Notes: generated by a model from the sequence alone, not told the origin. 64,000 nucleotides of DNA from an uncultured Parvularculaceae bacterium (GCA_947259375.1 CAMYLZ010000022.1:124001-188000), one strand, 5' to 3'; shown: positions 52,890-62,967, numbered from the stretch's first letter. Numbers and translations are program-made.

Positions 52890-55274
52890 TTATTCCTTCG
52901 TCTTCAGCGCCGACACCAGGTCCAGCCTGTTAATGTCTCGCTGAATATATGCACTGGCGGCCGTCGCCGCTAGCAGAACGATCATGGCCGCATATCCCAG
53001 TCCGTCTTCTCGATAGATTACTGGGATCTGGTAAAGCTCCGTACTCAACGCACCCGCAAGATATGACCAAATCAGGAATCCCAGAACCGAACCAATAGGC
53101 AGTGCGAAAATAACGAGCGCGATAATTTCTCCCAACAGGACGTAACCCGCCTCCGTCTTCGTAAAGCCCATGACGCGCAAACTCGCGAGATCGTGGGATC
53201 GCTCGATAAAGCCAATTCTGGCGGAATTGTAGACAACCCCGACGGCTATCACGATGGAAAACACGGTCATGATGTAGCGAAAGGTTCCCGGCCCTTCGTC
53301 AATCACTTTCTCAAAATTTTTATACGCCTCACGCTGCAAGCTTACACCCGCAATTTCTGGAAAGGACTTTAATTCGCGATAGACGCTGGCCCGTTTCAGC
53401 GGATCGGCCTTGAGATAGGCGCCGGATATGCGTAACGGCTCTTTGAGACGGCGGTTCAACGCATCGATCGGCATATAGGCTGGCGTGCCGACCAATGCCT
53501 CGACGACGCCGACCACTGGAACGTCCAGCACCGGGCGTCGACCGTCTCGCAACTCCACCCTGATCATTTCGCCGACAGGCGCTGCGAGCAAGTCCGCAAG
53601 CTGCCGGGATAATACGATCCCTTCTCCGCGTATTGTCACCGGAAGTAAATTCTCATCGACAACACGGTTTAACACCGGCTGCTCGGACAACGCAGTGATG
53701 GCGCCAAGTTGCGTTATCCGTTTGTTTAAAAACAGAACCGGACTGCTTCGAACCGGCTCAACCAGCGTGACGCCCTCAATATGACCGAGTTCGAATACGG
53801 CCTCCTGCGACAAAGGCTCGATAAAGGAAACGAAGATATCGCTGCGGTCAACGATGTTGAAACTTACATCGAGCATATAATCCGTTGCATTGACGTTGAA
53901 GCGCATCATCACGGACAAGCTCATTGCAGCGCCAATGCCAAATGTCGTCAACGCGGCGCGAAAAGGCTGGTGCGCGAGGCGCCGGAAAATCATCCGACTC
54001 AATTGATCGACACTGTTGAAAATGCGGCCGCTGAAGCCTCGGCCGCGCGCAAATTTTGGCGGGGCCGGCGGCCGCATGGCGACTGCCGGCGAAAGCGCGA
54101 TGGCCGAGCGAACAGCCGCGATCGCGCCTAATGCGGCCGCCGCGCCGCTGACCGCCAGCGCTATCGCAAATGTCCCGAATTCAGCGACAAAGACGAGAAA
54201 CGGAAAATGAAAATAGGTTTGATAAATGCCGGCAATCAACTTGCCTAGCCACAGGCCGCCGCCCCAGCCGACGACAGCGCCGGCGAGCGCTATGACAATA
54301 ACAAATTTCAGATAATGCGCGCCGACCTCGTGATTGGCGTAACCAAACGCCTTCATTATGCCAATCTGGTCGCGCTCGGTTTCCACCAAACGTGTAATGA
54401 CAATATTCATCAAAAAAACCGCGACGCCCAGAAATATCGGCGTCATGACGCGCCCCATCGTATTGAGTTGCGCGAGCTCTTCGACAAGATACCTGTTCGA
54501 TGTCTGATCGGCGCGAGAAAACGCGCCGATAGCGCCATATGGCGCCAACAGGCGGTCTAGTTCGTCTATCAGCGCCTGACTATTGGCGCCGCGGGCGGTC
54601 GCCAGCAGGAATTCATTGAATGCGCCGTCCAGATCGAACGCCGCCTCAATCGCTTCATTACTCGCCCAGACAATTGCGTAGCTTGCAGGGTCCGAAACAA
54701 ACGCACCAGGCGGAATTGCGTATACGAACTCTGGCGAAAGCGCGAGGCCCGAAATTTTAAACCGGTAGCGCGCGCCATAAACAGTGATTGATATTTCATC
54801 GCCTGGCGAAAGGCCGTGCGCCTCTGCAAAGGGCCGCAGCAAAAGAATCTCGTTCCTTCTTGTAGGATCGATCATTCTGCCTTCGGCAAGATAAATTCCG
54901 TTTATCGGCGAGAAGGTGTCCGGGTCGAAGGAAACAATCTTGGCGCTGACGGGCGTTTCGGCCTCCGGCAATTCGATGAGGCCGCCGCCTGTTATGCGGC
55001 CGATCGCATCTGAAACGCCGTCTAACGCCTGAATTTCAGAAACAACATGCGCCGGTGCGCGTTTGACCGGCGCGTAGATATCCGCGAACCGATAGCGCTC
55101 GTAATATGCGCGCATTGTCTCTTCGAGCGAACGCATCATGCCATGCGACATGACTTGCAGCGCAATCCCCGCGGCGATTACGAGGATGACAGCCAGCGCC
55201 TGACCCTTGATCCGCCAAAGGTCGCGCAGAAGCTTCTTGTCGAGCGTACTCAGCATATGCCCGCTAACGTTCAC
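52890..55274 (-). CDS. ABC transporter permease, double FtsX type
   Basis: 794 aa. Two FtsX-like modules with large periplasmic domains: an N-terminal helix, a soluble domain to about residue 260, three helices, a repeat of soluble domain plus three helices to the C-terminus. A GTG start overlaps the ATPase stop (GTGA); an ATG six codons later at 55256 is an alternative. Mechanotransmission-type exporter permease, substrate unknown (lipid, peptide or drug). Confidence 0.87.
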   Translation of the reverse strand: MNVSGHMLSTLDKKLLRDLWRIKGQALAVILVIAAGIALQVMSHGMMRSLEETMRAYYERYRFADIYAPVKRAPAHVVSEIQALDGVSDAIGRITGGGLIELPEAETPVSAKIVSFDPDTFSPINGIYLAEGRMIDPTRRNEILLLRPFAEAHGLSPGDEISITVYGARYRFKISGLALSPEFVYAIPPGAFVSDPASYAIVWASNEAIEAAFDLDGAFNEFLLATARGANSQALIDELDRLLAPYGAIGAFSRADQTSNRYLVEELAQLNTMGRVMTPIFLGVAVFLMNIVITRLVETERDQIGIMKAFGYANHEVGAHYLKFVIVIALAGAVVGWGGGLWLGKLIAGIYQTYFHFPFLVFVAEFGTFAIALAVSGAAAALGAIAAVRSAIALSPAVAMRPPAPPKFARGRGFSGRIFNSVDQLSRMIFRRLAHQPFRAALTTFGIGAAMSLSVMMRFNVNATDYMLDVSFNIVDRSDIFVSFIEPLSQEAVFELGHIEGVTLVEPVRSSPVLFLNKRITQLGAITALSEQPVLNRVVDENLLPVTIRGEGIVLSRQLADLLAAPVGEMIRVELRDGRRPVLDVPVVGVVEALVGTPAYMPIDALNRRLKEPLRISGAYLKADPLKRASVYRELKSFPEIAGVSLQREAYKNFEKVIDEGPGTFRYIMTVFSIVIAVGVVYNSARIGFIERSHDLASLRVMGFTKTEAGYVLLGEIIALVIFALPIGSVLGFLIWSYLAGALSTELYQIPVIYREDGLGYAAMIVLLAATAASAYIQRDINRLDLVSALKTKE

Positions 55275-56023
55275 CAGCTGATATCGCTCGCCGACGCCTT
55301 CACGGCGTTCTTGACAACTTCCCGGATCCGGCCGTCTGCAAAGTGAATGACCCGGTCGGCAATGGCGCCGGTGGCGGCGGCGTGCGTGATAATCAGCGTG
55401 GTTGCACCAAGCTCCTCATTCAGCGTCTGCAGCGCTTTCAACACCGTAACGCCAGTCTCGCTGTCGAGCGCACCGGTAGGCTCATCGCAGAAAAGCACGG
55501 TCGGCTTTTTGGCGATCGCTCGGGCGATAGCGACACGCTGCTGCTCTCCTCCGGAAAGCTCAGCCGGGAAATGATCCGCCCGCGCTTCCAGCTCCACCAG
55601 TTTCAGCGCATCAAACGCCTGCATTGGATCGGGCGCAATCTCCGCCACGAGTTCAACATTTTCGGCGGCGGTCAGACTTGGCATCAGATTATAAAACTGA
55701 AACACAAATCCGACATGCCGCCTGCGATAAGCCGTCAGTGCGCGCTCTTTCATTGCGGTCAGCTCATTTCCTTTGAAATATGCTTCGCCGCCGCTGGCGC
55801 GATCGATCCCGCCGAGAATATTCAAAAGGGTGGATTTGCCGCTGCCCGACGGACCGAGCAGAACCACCAATTCGCCTTCCGGAATCTCGAGCTCAACGCC
55901 CCGCAGCGCATGAACGGCAGCAGCGCCGGAACCATAGGTCTTGGTTAGTCCGGTTGTTTGAAATATCGGCCGCTGCTCTTGCCCCCCATTGCGCGCGGTT
56001 CCTGGGCCGTTCAGTTCTCCCAT
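55271..56023 (-). CDS. ABC transporter ATPase, LolD/MacB type
   Basis: 250 aa. Walker [10 protein letters not shown] (about 57-65), signature LSGGEQQR, Walker [10 protein letters not shown], and switch His in IITHAA. The FNLMP-like Q-loop region ([17 protein letters not shown]) is typical for the LolD/MacB/FtsE group that powers FtsX-type permeases. First gene of the exporter operon; it diverges from the CBS-domain gene at 56170, with a degenerate FNR-like box between them. Confidence 0.9.
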   Translation of the reverse strand: MGELNGPGTARNGGQEQRPIFQTTGLTKTYGSGAAAVHALRGVELEIPEGELVVLLGPSGSGKSTLLNILGGIDRASGGEAYFKGNELTAMKERALTAYRRRHVGFVFQFYNLMPSLTAAENVELVAEIAPDPMQAFDALKLVELEARADHFPAELSGGEQQRVAIARAIAKKPTVLFCDEPTGALDSETGVTVLKALQTLNEELGATTLIITHAAATGAIADRVIHFADGRIREVVKNAVKASASDISW

Positions 56024-56093
56024 AACCGCTCCCGTTGCCTATCGCTGCGCCTTTCCGCCATTGCAATGATAGGTTTCGGCTAGCCCCGATAAT

Positions 56094-56107
56094 TTGACGT
56101 AGCTCAA
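56094..56107. promoter_or_regulatory. Degenerate FNR/FixK-type box
   Basis: TTGACGTAGCTCAA: good left half, right half CTCAA one base off. It lies in the divergent gap between the ABC ATPase (start 56023, minus) and the CBS protein (start 56170, plus). Weaker than the other boxes. Confidence 0.4.
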
Positions 56108-56169
56108 TGCCGGCAACCTCATCGCTGATAAGATTTTGACCAGGTCGAAACCTGAAAAAGGGAAGAGTT

Positions 56170-56604
56170 ATGCGCGTTCACGAAGCAATGACCGCGGGCA
56201 TTCGCATCGCGGAGCCCGATGAGGCTCTGGCGCATGCTGCGCGCAAAATGCGAAGCCAGAATATCGGCGCCCTGCCCGTTATCGAAAATCGGACACTGAT
56301 CGGCATGCTCACGGATCGCGACATCGCCATTCGAGCGGTTGGCGCAAATCTGGATCCGGCGTCGGTCAGGGTGCGCGATATCATGTCAGAGGATTGCTTC
56401 TGGTGCTCTGAGAATGAAACGCTGGAAGATGCAGTGCGCATCATGGAACAAAACAAAGTGCGCCGTTTGCCGGTAATGAACGACAAGCATGGCATTGTCG
56501 GCATGCTGAGCCTTGAGGATGTCGCCCTCCACGCCCCCGCCTCGCTGACCGGCGAAGTCCTGAAAGCGGTCGCAAACCGCGCTGGCGAATTGGAAAAGGC
56601 ATAA
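56170..56604 (+). CDS. CBS-domain pair protein
   Basis: 144 aa consisting of two CBS motifs and little else: GALPVIENRTLIGMLTDRDI and VRRLPVMNDKHGIVGMLSLEDV (second given as RRLPVMNDKHGIVGML). A GGGAAGAG Shine-Dalgarno precedes the ATG. Such stand-alone CBS proteins bind adenosine nucleotides and act as energy sensors; their partner is not evident. Situated among stress genes and behind a degenerate FNR box. Confidence 0.87.
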   Translation: MRVHEAMTAGIRIAEPDEALAHAARKMRSQNIGALPVIENRTLIGMLTDRDIAIRAVGANLDPASVRVRDIMSEDCFWCSENETLEDAVRIMEQNKVRRLPVMNDKHGIVGMLSLEDVALHAPASLTGEVLKAVANRAGELEKA

Positions 56605-56729
56605 CGCCTGTCCTGTTCTGCTCGGTCATGCTGTGAGTTGGCGTGACCCCTCAAATTCGCCCTGATTACCAGCCATGGCGCCGCGCACGGCGCGCCGCCG
56701 GAGATCGCACAACAACGGAGCGTTCCTCT

Positions 56730-57605
56730 ATGTCAATCCAAAACATTCTGGTTCCGTTTCAGGATGAAGAAGCAGGCGCAATCGCGTTCCGCGCCGGCGC
56801 CATATTTGCTAAACATTTCAAAGCGCATATGGACGTGGTTCACATCCGTCGGCCATTTCCATTGCCCGCCGCCTATCACTACCCGATCGCGGGTGCCTAT
56901 CTCGAGGCGCATGCTGGCGACATCGCCGCCCAGGCGGATCGTCATGCGGAAAAATTGCAAAAACTGCATGAAAGGCTTTGCACCGAACAAGGCGTCGCCA
57001 GTGTGGAAGCCGCCGCCCACGCCCCATCGATGGGTGCGACCACCGCCTGGAATGACCTTGCGACGAGCCTTACATTTAACATCGCCAGCCGTGCGCGCCT
57101 TGCCGATCTTTCCGTCGCCGCGCTGTCATCCGACAAAGTAAAGCAGGAAGAAGAAACGCTCGTCGGCGAGCTGATTTTTCAATCCGGCCGTCCGGTCCTG
57201 GCGACCAGCCCGCGCAAAACGCTTGAGGCGTTTCCCAAAATTATCGACATAGCGTGGGATGGCGGACGCGAAGCCGCACGCGCGCTTGGCGCTGCATTGC
57301 CAATCCTGAAACAGGCTGAAAGCGTGTTCGTTACGGCTGTGGACCATATCAAGCCGGGAGCGGAATCGCCGGAACGCGCGGCGGCGTATCTGCGGTTGCA
57401 TGACGTTCACGCGCAGCCCCATCGTGTCGAGTCCCGAAAAACACAGAGCCCGGAACAGCGCTTTATCGAACATGTCGAAATCAACCACGCGGATCTGATC
57501 GTCATGGGCGCATATTCGCACAACCGTTGGCGCGAAATCATCCTTGGCGGTTTCACGCGGCATGTTCTCAAGCACGCCGGCGCCCCTGTCATTCTCATGC
57601 ATTGA
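56730..57605 (+). CDS. Universal stress protein, tandem domain (second)
   Basis: 291 aa paralogue of the gene at 45126-45995. It starts MSIQNILVPFQDEE and ends MGAYSHNRWREIILGGFTRH before a short hydrophobic tail. CGGAG lies before the ATG at 56730. The long N-terminal extension allowed by an earlier start has no resemblance to the family. The following kinase-like gene starts within 20 bases of its end. Confidence 0.87.
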   Translation: MSIQNILVPFQDEEAGAIAFRAGAIFAKHFKAHMDVVHIRRPFPLPAAYHYPIAGAYLEAHAGDIAAQADRHAEKLQKLHERLCTEQGVASVEAAAHAPSMGATTAWNDLATSLTFNIASRARLADLSVAALSSDKVKQEEETLVGELIFQSGRPVLATSPRKTLEAFPKIIDIAWDGGREAARALGAALPILKQAESVFVTAVDHIKPGAESPERAAAYLRLHDVHAQPHRVESRKTQSPEQRFIEHVEINHADLIVMGAYSHNRWREIILGGFTRHVLKHAGAPVILMH

Positions 57606-57622
57606 TGCCGGCAAGAGGGCTT

Positions 57623-59137
57623 ATGGTGGCCGAAACCCAAAAGGATGTTGTTGATTTTCTCTCATGCCGAGCCAATTTCGGCGGGGCGCCGGTGGAACGC
57701 ATCGATACTCACCTTTCGCATCTGTTTCTGGTGGGCGCGCGTGTTTACAAGGTAAAGCGCGCCCTGCAGTACGATTTCGCGGACTTCACGACGCTTGAGC
57801 GCCGCCGCGCCGCCTGCGAGAACGAAATCCGCGTTAATCGCCGCACTGCGCCCGGCATGTATTTGGGCGTGGTCCCGATCCATCGCGATGCGACGGGCAT
57901 AGGGTGGAACGCTTGCGGAGAAATTATTGAGTGGGCCGTCGAAATGGTCCGTTTCGGGCCAGGCGATCAATTTGACGAGTTGCTCATCAAGGGCGAATTG
58001 CGAGAAACTGATATTAAAAAACTGGCCGACAGCATTTCGACGTTTCATCTTGATGCTGATCGCTTAACTGTCGAACATGCAAGCGCCCGCGTCGCCCGCT
58101 TAATCACACAACTTGAAACAGCGTTCATCGAAGGGGACCAGTTTGACAAGGCGCGCGCGGAAAACTGGGCCACCATGGCGCGCGCCAAACTGGAATCGCT
58201 TGGATCGTTTCTTGACGCCCGCGGCCGTCATGGTTGGGTGCGGCACTGCCATGGCGATCTGCATCTGGCCAATATCTGTATGTTCAATGGCGAGCCGACT
58301 CTATTCGACGCCATCGAGTTTAATGACGCGCTTGCGCAAACAGATGTTCTTTACGATCTCGCCTTCTTGTTGATGGACTTTGCATTTCACGAGAATAAAA
58401 AATTCGCCAATCTTTTGTTGAACAGATATTTGAGCGCGACGCGCGACTATGCCGGGTCATCGCTTTTGCCCCTGTTTATTTCGATAAGGGCCGGCATACG
58501 GGCGATGGTGTTAAGCTTGCCGGCGCAACTGCCGCAATCGCGGCGTCCCGCCGAAAAATATTTCGACCTTGCTCTGAACATCATCAATGATGAATGGGCG
58601 CCGCGCGTAATAGCGATTGGCGGTTACTCCGGGACGGGAAAATCGACACTCGCCCGCGCTCTCGCGCTGGAGTTCGATCATCGCGTCGGCGCCATTGTGC
58701 TGCGCAGCGATGTCATTCGCAAACGTTTGGCAGGCGTGTCGCCAGAGACCGCCATTAGCCCAGAACTTTACACCCATTCCCAGGCAGACAAGGTATATCG
58801 GCGACTTTTCCGAGATGCGCGCCGCGCGCTACGCACCGGCCGGGCGGTGATCATGGACGCCACCTTCCTCGCCGGATCGCTGCGCCTGGAGGCGGAGGCA
58901 CTTGCGCGCGATGCAGGCGCGCCATTCACCGGCGTGTGGTTGACCGCGCCGCGCGACATTCTCATGAACCGTGTGGCGTCTCGCTGTCCCGATGCTTCCG
59001 ATGCGACTGTCGAGGTCGTATTAAATCAAATCAGGAAAAAAGTTGACGTCAAAGGCTGGCGCATTGTCGATGCCGGAGACAGTCCGAGATCCACATTGCG
59101 AAAGACCCTGGGCGTGCTTTCCTATGATTGCCCTTAA
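57623..59137 (+). CDS. Aminoglycoside-phosphotransferase-like / P-loop kinase fusion
   Basis: 504 aa. The N-terminal ~330 residues are APH-like: YKVKRALQYDFADF for nucleotide binding, and the catalytic loop HCHGDLHLANICMF followed by DAIEFND. The C-terminal part is a P-loop kinase domain with Walker A GGYSGTGKST and a zeta-toxin/AAA_33-like arrangement. Such fusions are widespread in proteobacteria and have no proven substrate; neighbours suggest a stress role. The ATG at 57623 has AAGAGGG six bases upstream and is preferred to the ATG at 57605. Confidence 0.82.
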   Translation: MVAETQKDVVDFLSCRANFGGAPVERIDTHLSHLFLVGARVYKVKRALQYDFADFTTLERRRAACENEIRVNRRTAPGMYLGVVPIHRDATGIGWNACGEIIEWAVEMVRFGPGDQFDELLIKGELRETDIKKLADSISTFHLDADRLTVEHASARVARLITQLETAFIEGDQFDKARAENWATMARAKLESLGSFLDARGRHGWVRHCHGDLHLANICMFNGEPTLFDAIEFNDALAQTDVLYDLAFLLMDFAFHENKKFANLLLNRYLSATRDYAGSSLLPLFISIRAGIRAMVLSLPAQLPQSRRPAEKYFDLALNIINDEWAPRVIAIGGYSGTGKSTLARALALEFDHRVGAIVLRSDVIRKRLAGVSPETAISPELYTHSQADKVYRRLFRDARRALRTGRAVIMDATFLAGSLRLEAEALARDAGAPFTGVWLTAPRDILMNRVASRCPDASDATVEVVLNQIRKKVDVKGWRIVDAGDSPRSTLRKTLGVLSYDCP

Positions 59138-59221
59138 TGTGTTCGTTTCAATTTTCGGTTCAGCGTGACGCCCGCCAAGTCCTTTTCAAACGCCATACAG
59201 ACACCTGCCTCGCACAAAAAT

Positions 59222-59254
59222 AACTCCCCTCGTATTCCGTGAGGGGAGTTTAGT
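59222..59254. terminator. Strong bidirectional terminator
   Basis: Perfect 10-bp arms AACTCCCCTC / GAGGGGAGTT (59222-59231 with 59241-59250). TAGTTT follows on the plus strand and ATTTTTG on the minus strand. It separates the kinase fusion gene from the convergent Crp/FixK-type gene. Confidence 0.85.
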
Positions 59255-59299
59255 TTATCGTCTCAATAGCCGAGGGCAGCGGCCATCAAGCCTGCATCA

Positions 59300-59992
59300 T
59301 CACCGCGCCTTCTTCCCCCCTTGCACGACATCCTCCAACATGCGGGTGTCGGGAATGGAAAACAGCCGCGCCGTATCAAAAACAACAACTCTTTGCCGTT
59401 TCATTTCCGTCAGCACCCGGCACACTGTTTCGATCGTCAGCCCGAGATGATCGGCTATGTCCTGCCGGCTCATTAAAAAACGGACATTGCGCGTCACATT
59501 TTGCTCGTTGGACAGCCGGACCATAAATGCCGCGACCCGCTGCGCTGCGCTCATTCTGCCTAGCATGATCATTCTCTCCCGGGATCGATGCAGGCGCGCC
59601 ATTAACGTGTCGAGAAATCTGTGCGAGAAATCAGGGGAGGAGGCCACGGCTTTGAGAAACAGATCGCGCCGATAGCTGCGCACGGCGCAGTCTGTTATCG
59701 CTTCGGCGGTATGCAACTGCCAGTCAAGCTCGGAAATACCAAATATTTCGCCTACCCCGTAAAAGTCGGCGACCTGTCTCCGCCCGTCTTCCAGCGTGTT
59801 GTACTCTTTCACAACGCCGCTTGCGACCTGATAGCACATCGGCGCGCGATCGCCCTCGACATAGAGCGTTTCACCAGCCCTATACCGGATTATGCTGGCG
59901 CTCGCAGCCAAGAGCGAGGCCTCTTTCGCCTCGTCTGACAGGCTGTCACCGTCACTTTGAAAAAACTCAACTGATTGCGCTGTTCTGGCCAT
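59300..59992 (-). CDS. Crp/Fnr-family regulator, FixK-like
   Basis: 230 aa. N-terminal cyclic-nucleotide-binding-type fold and a C-terminal winged helix with MSRQDIADHLGLTIETVCR; the E-x-x-x-R pattern in the recognition helix (ETVCR) is that of FNR/FixK proteins, which read TTGAT-N4-ATCAA. The four N-terminal cysteines of oxygen-sensing FNR are absent, so it is more like FixK, controlled from FixLJ upstream. The ATG at 59992 follows GAGGGAAT. The boxes at 39755, 45061, 46388 and 51123 are its probable targets. Confidence 0.87.
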   Translation of the reverse strand: MARTAQSVEFFQSDGDSLSDEAKEASLLAASASIIRYRAGETLYVEGDRAPMCYQVASGVVKEYNTLEDGRRQVADFYGVGEIFGISELDWQLHTAEAITDCAVRSYRRDLFLKAVASSPDFSHRFLDTLMARLHRSRERMIMLGRMSAAQRVAAFMVRLSNEQNVTRNVRFLMSRQDIADHLGLTIETVCRVLTEMKRQRVVVFDTARLFSIPDTRMLEDVVQGGKKAR

Positions 59993-60288
59993 CAAATTCC
60001 CTCACCCCTTGAAAGATCGCCTTCCGCTCACGTCCTTTCCATTAAGGACAGCTATTCGGCCAAAGGGAATTGTGGGAAATACATATATGCGCAGCGACCG
60101 CGAATAGGCCTTTATGGCAATGCACCGGCACAAATGCGTCAAAGGGAATTCTCGCCACGCCAGCATGAACGCGCGAAGGAAGCGCGACGTTACGTATAAT
60201 TACTTAACACGCATCAGGGCCTCACCGGCGACGGCCGACAATCAAAAAACGCGTCCATCCCTTCGTATGCGCAACGCGGTTCGCCGCA

Positions 60289-60927
60289 TCAATCGCAGAT
60301 CCCCAGCGCCACGGCCATGCGGACCAGTTCAGCAATACTGCCGGCTTCCATTTTTGTCATCAGGTTCTGACGGTGAACCTCGACTGTTCTCGGGCTGATT
60401 TCGAGGGCGCGAGCGATCTCCTTGCTTGTCGCCCCGGCGACGATTTCTCCGTAAACTTCCGTTTCCCGCGGCGTCAGCGCCTCGAACCGGGTGCGCAAGT
60501 CGGACGCCAAGCTTTCATTTGGCTCCGCCGCCGGGAGCTCGGCGGAAAATGCGCGCGTCAACGCCGAAGACACCTCATCTGCGGTGAACGGCTTTTCGAG
60601 GAAATCGACAGCGCCGCTACGCATTGCGCGCACCGCCATCGCGACGTCGCCATGCGCCGTCATGACGATTACCGGCAAGGCGACGCCTTGTGCTTTCAAT
60701 TGCTCCTGCAACTCAAGTCCCTGAATGCCGGGCATGCAGACATCAACCAGCATCGCCGCATTGTCGAGCTCGAGCTCCGGCAGGTCCAAAAGGAATGCCT
60801 CCGCGGACTCGAAACTGACGACCGCGTAATCGGCCGCGGCAAGCAATGCGGCGACGCCCCGCCGCACCGCAAGGTCGTCGTCGACCAGGAAGACCGAAGC
60901 GTTATTAGGGGCCAGGGATGAGGTCAT
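60289..60927 (-). CDS. fixJ: Response regulator FixJ
   Basis: 212 aa: receiver domain with the acidic pair VDDD near residue 16 and the phospho-acceptor Asp62 in MLVDVCMPG, then Thr in VMTAHGD and Lys in EKPF, and a LuxR-type HTH (LTPRETEVYGEIVAGATSKE). The order and spacing are those of FixJ. The ATG overlaps the histidine kinase gene end. Once phosphorylated by FixL it should activate fixK-type promoters. The gap 59993-60288 on its downstream side shows no further gene. Confidence 0.9.
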   Translation of the reverse strand: MTSSLAPNNASVFLVDDDLAVRRGVAALLAAADYAVVSFESAEAFLLDLPELELDNAAMLVDVCMPGIQGLELQEQLKAQGVALPVIVMTAHGDVAMAVRAMRSGAVDFLEKPFTADEVSSALTRAFSAELPAAEPNESLASDLRTRFEALTPRETEVYGEIVAGATSKEIARALEISPRTVEVHRQNLMTKMEAGSIAELVRMAVALGICD

Positions 60928-62515
60928 TTTTACTCACTGGAAGCCGGAAAGCGAATACGCACCCCGTGGAGTCTTTATTGGCTCCAAAAATTTCGCCTTG
61001 ATGCGCATCAATTATCGACTTGGAAATTGAAAGACCGATCCCGGTGCCATCCTCTTTGCTGGTTACGAAGGGTTGGAAGAGGTGTTTTTCGATTTCCTCA
61101 GAAATCCCATCCCCTGTATCCTCCACCCTGACTTCGACATATCCATTCTGCCGTGCAGTCGATATGCGCAGTTCCCGCTGCGGCGTCTCTTTCATGGCGT
61201 CCACAGCATTACGGACCAGATTGGTGACGACTTGCTGAATCTGGATTCTGTCCAGCAACATTTCACCCGCCTTGGGCGAGAAGTCGGTCGTCACGCATAC
61301 GCCATCGGCGTCCGCACCGATCAGCGCGACCTTACACGCATCCTCGACCACCTTGTTCACATCATAAAGGCTCCGAGCGGTTTTCCGCTTGCGAACAAAC
61401 TCCCGCATATTCCGGATTATCTCGCTCGCACGCCTTATTTCATCGACAGCATCATCAAGCAATTGCGCTGTTTCGCGGTTCGTTTCGCGGTCCGCCTTCT
61501 TTAGCGTCAACGACACGGCGCCAACGAGACTCGCGGCCGCCGTCAATGGCTGATTTAACTCATGCGCAATGGAGCTCGCGATCTCGCCCATGGCGCCCAA
61601 TCTGCCTACATGTTGTAACTGATCCCGCGTTTCCGCCAGTCGGCGTTCTGTTTTGCGCTGCTCGGTGACATCTTCAATAAAGGCGACAAAAATTCGCTGA
61701 TCGTCCTGAAATTCGCTGACATGGAGAATGACCGGCATTTCTTCGCCGTCGCGCCGCAAGGCGGTAACGGGGCGCGCTTTTCCGATGATATGGCCTTCGC
61801 CGCTTTCAAGGTAACGCTCAATAAATCCATCGTGACGCGACTGTTCATACGCTGGCATCAGCATGCGGACATTATTGCCAATCACTTCGGCCCAATCATA
61901 ACCGAACGACAGTTCCGCCTGCCGGCTAAAAGTGAGAATTTCCCCCGTGTCTTTAGTGGTGATGATGGCGACCGGGGAAGCATCGACAATCGATCGTAAA
62001 AAGGCCTTGCTTTCCGACAAGGCCTTTTCTTGAGAGCGCGCTTCGGTAATATCCTTCCCGGTGGCGATGATACACGCCTGATAGACCTTCGTCGCTTCGA
62101 CTTTCTTGTTTGACCACTCTATCAGCCTGCGCCCGCCATTTTTCGTTTTCCAGTAATTGACGAAATGAGTCGGCGTGTCATCGCCCCGGGTTTGTTCGAA
62201 CACAGACCGCACAGCGCCGATTTCTTCATCCAGAATCAGAAAGTCCCAGACTTTTCTGCCGACAACTTCGCCTGCTGAATAACCGGTAAGACGCTCACAA
62301 GCCTTGTTGAACCGCAAAATCCCGCCATCCGTCGCGAGGATGACGACGGGTGCGTCAATCGTCTCCAGAATGTCCTCTAAGAGAGATCTGTCAATTTTCG
62401 TCAATTGCGACCTGGCCTTTTTCAGCCTCGCGATACGATTTAACTGCTGCAATAATGCGATATGACGGCCTGAAAGCAAGGAAAAACAATGCGGGCCGCA
62501 AAGGCGAACCGGCAT
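60905..62515 (-). CDS. fixL: Oxygen-sensing histidine kinase FixL
   Basis: 536 aa soluble kinase: PAS 1 (about 50-170), PAS 2 (about 175-295), HisKA with His318 in SSIAHELNQPL, and HATPase with a VEDTGDGIS and GTGIGLSISKSI boxes. PAS 2 has the FixL heme features: His228 in SRHDGFIERY at the proximal heme ligand position, and IIGKARPVTALRRDG where the distal arginine sits. No transmembrane segment, as in Bradyrhizobium FixL. The start at 62515 lacks a clear Shine-Dalgarno and could be later. It overlaps fixJ by 23 bases. Confidence 0.88.
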   Translation of the reverse strand: MPVRLCGPHCFSLLSGRHIALLQQLNRIARLKKARSQLTKIDRSLLEDILETIDAPVVILATDGGILRFNKACERLTGYSAGEVVGRKVWDFLILDEEIGAVRSVFEQTRGDDTPTHFVNYWKTKNGGRRLIEWSNKKVEATKVYQACIIATGKDITEARSQEKALSESKAFLRSIVDASPVAIITTKDTGEILTFSRQAELSFGYDWAEVIGNNVRMLMPAYEQSRHDGFIERYLESGEGHIIGKARPVTALRRDGEEMPVILHVSEFQDDQRIFVAFIEDVTEQRKTERRLAETRDQLQHVGRLGAMGEIASSIAHELNQPLTAAASLVGAVSLTLKKADRETNRETAQLLDDAVDEIRRASEIIRNMREFVRKRKTARSLYDVNKVVEDACKVALIGADADGVCVTTDFSPKAGEMLLDRIQIQQVVTNLVRNAVDAMKETPQRELRISTARQNGYVEVRVEDTGDGISEEIEKHLFQPFVTSKEDGTGIGLSISKSIIDAHQGEIFGANKDSTGCVFAFRLPVSKNDLIPGP

Positions 62516-62545
62516 GCGCGCCAGCGTTTGGCGAATAGCGCCCCC

Positions 62546-62851
62546 TCAGGCGCAATAGGTCTTATATAAAATCCGGATGATCGCGGCGGCCGTCTTGTCG
62601 GCGATGGAGTAATAAATCGTCTGGGCCTCTCGCCGCGTCGCGACAAGCCCTTCCTGGCGGAGACGGGCCAAATGCTGTGAAACTGTCGCCTGCCGCAACC
62701 CCAGCTCTTCCGTGAGGCCGCTCACCGACCATTCCTGATCGGCAAGCAGACAGAGCAACATAAGGCGATGCGGCGACGCCATCGCCTTCAGCAACTCGGA
62801 CGCTTCTCCGACATTCTTTTCCATTTCCGCGAATTTCGGCATTGATTTCAT
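62546..62851 (-). CDS. ArsR-family repressor
   Basis: 101 aa winged-helix repressor with MASPHRLMLLCLLADQEWSV (first helix region) and LRQATVSQHLARLRQEGLV (recognition helix). Cys occurs in LLCLL and at the C-terminus (TYCA), so thiol- or metal-based sensing, as in BigR/SqrR, is possible but not shown. The start lies only seven bases from a perfect palindrome, implying autoregulation. It diverges from the exporter genes at 62968. Confidence 0.85.
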   Translation of the reverse strand: MKSMPKFAEMEKNVGEASELLKAMASPHRLMLLCLLADQEWSVSGLTEELGLRQATVSQHLARLRQEGLVATRREAQTIYYSIADKTAAAIIRILYKTYCA

Positions 62852-62857
62852 CCATAC

Positions 62858-62873
62858 ATTCGTATATACGAAT
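62858..62873. promoter_or_regulatory. Perfect palindromic ArsR-type operator
   Basis: ATTCGTATATACGAAT, perfectly symmetrical over 16 bp, just upstream of the ArsR start and about 95 bases before the first divergent ORF. Typical AT-rich ArsR operator. A single site can serve both directions. Confidence 0.7.
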
Positions 62874-62967
62874 ATTAGTATTTAACAGGATCCTTTTCAA
62901 GTTTGTTCAATTGAAAACGATTCGCAAGGCCGGATCGGAAATTCGCCGTGGAAACGGTTGGGACAAC

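Noticed and set aside
60373-60921. 182-codon ORF antisense to fixJ
   Set aside because: Shadow of a response regulator with complete motifs.
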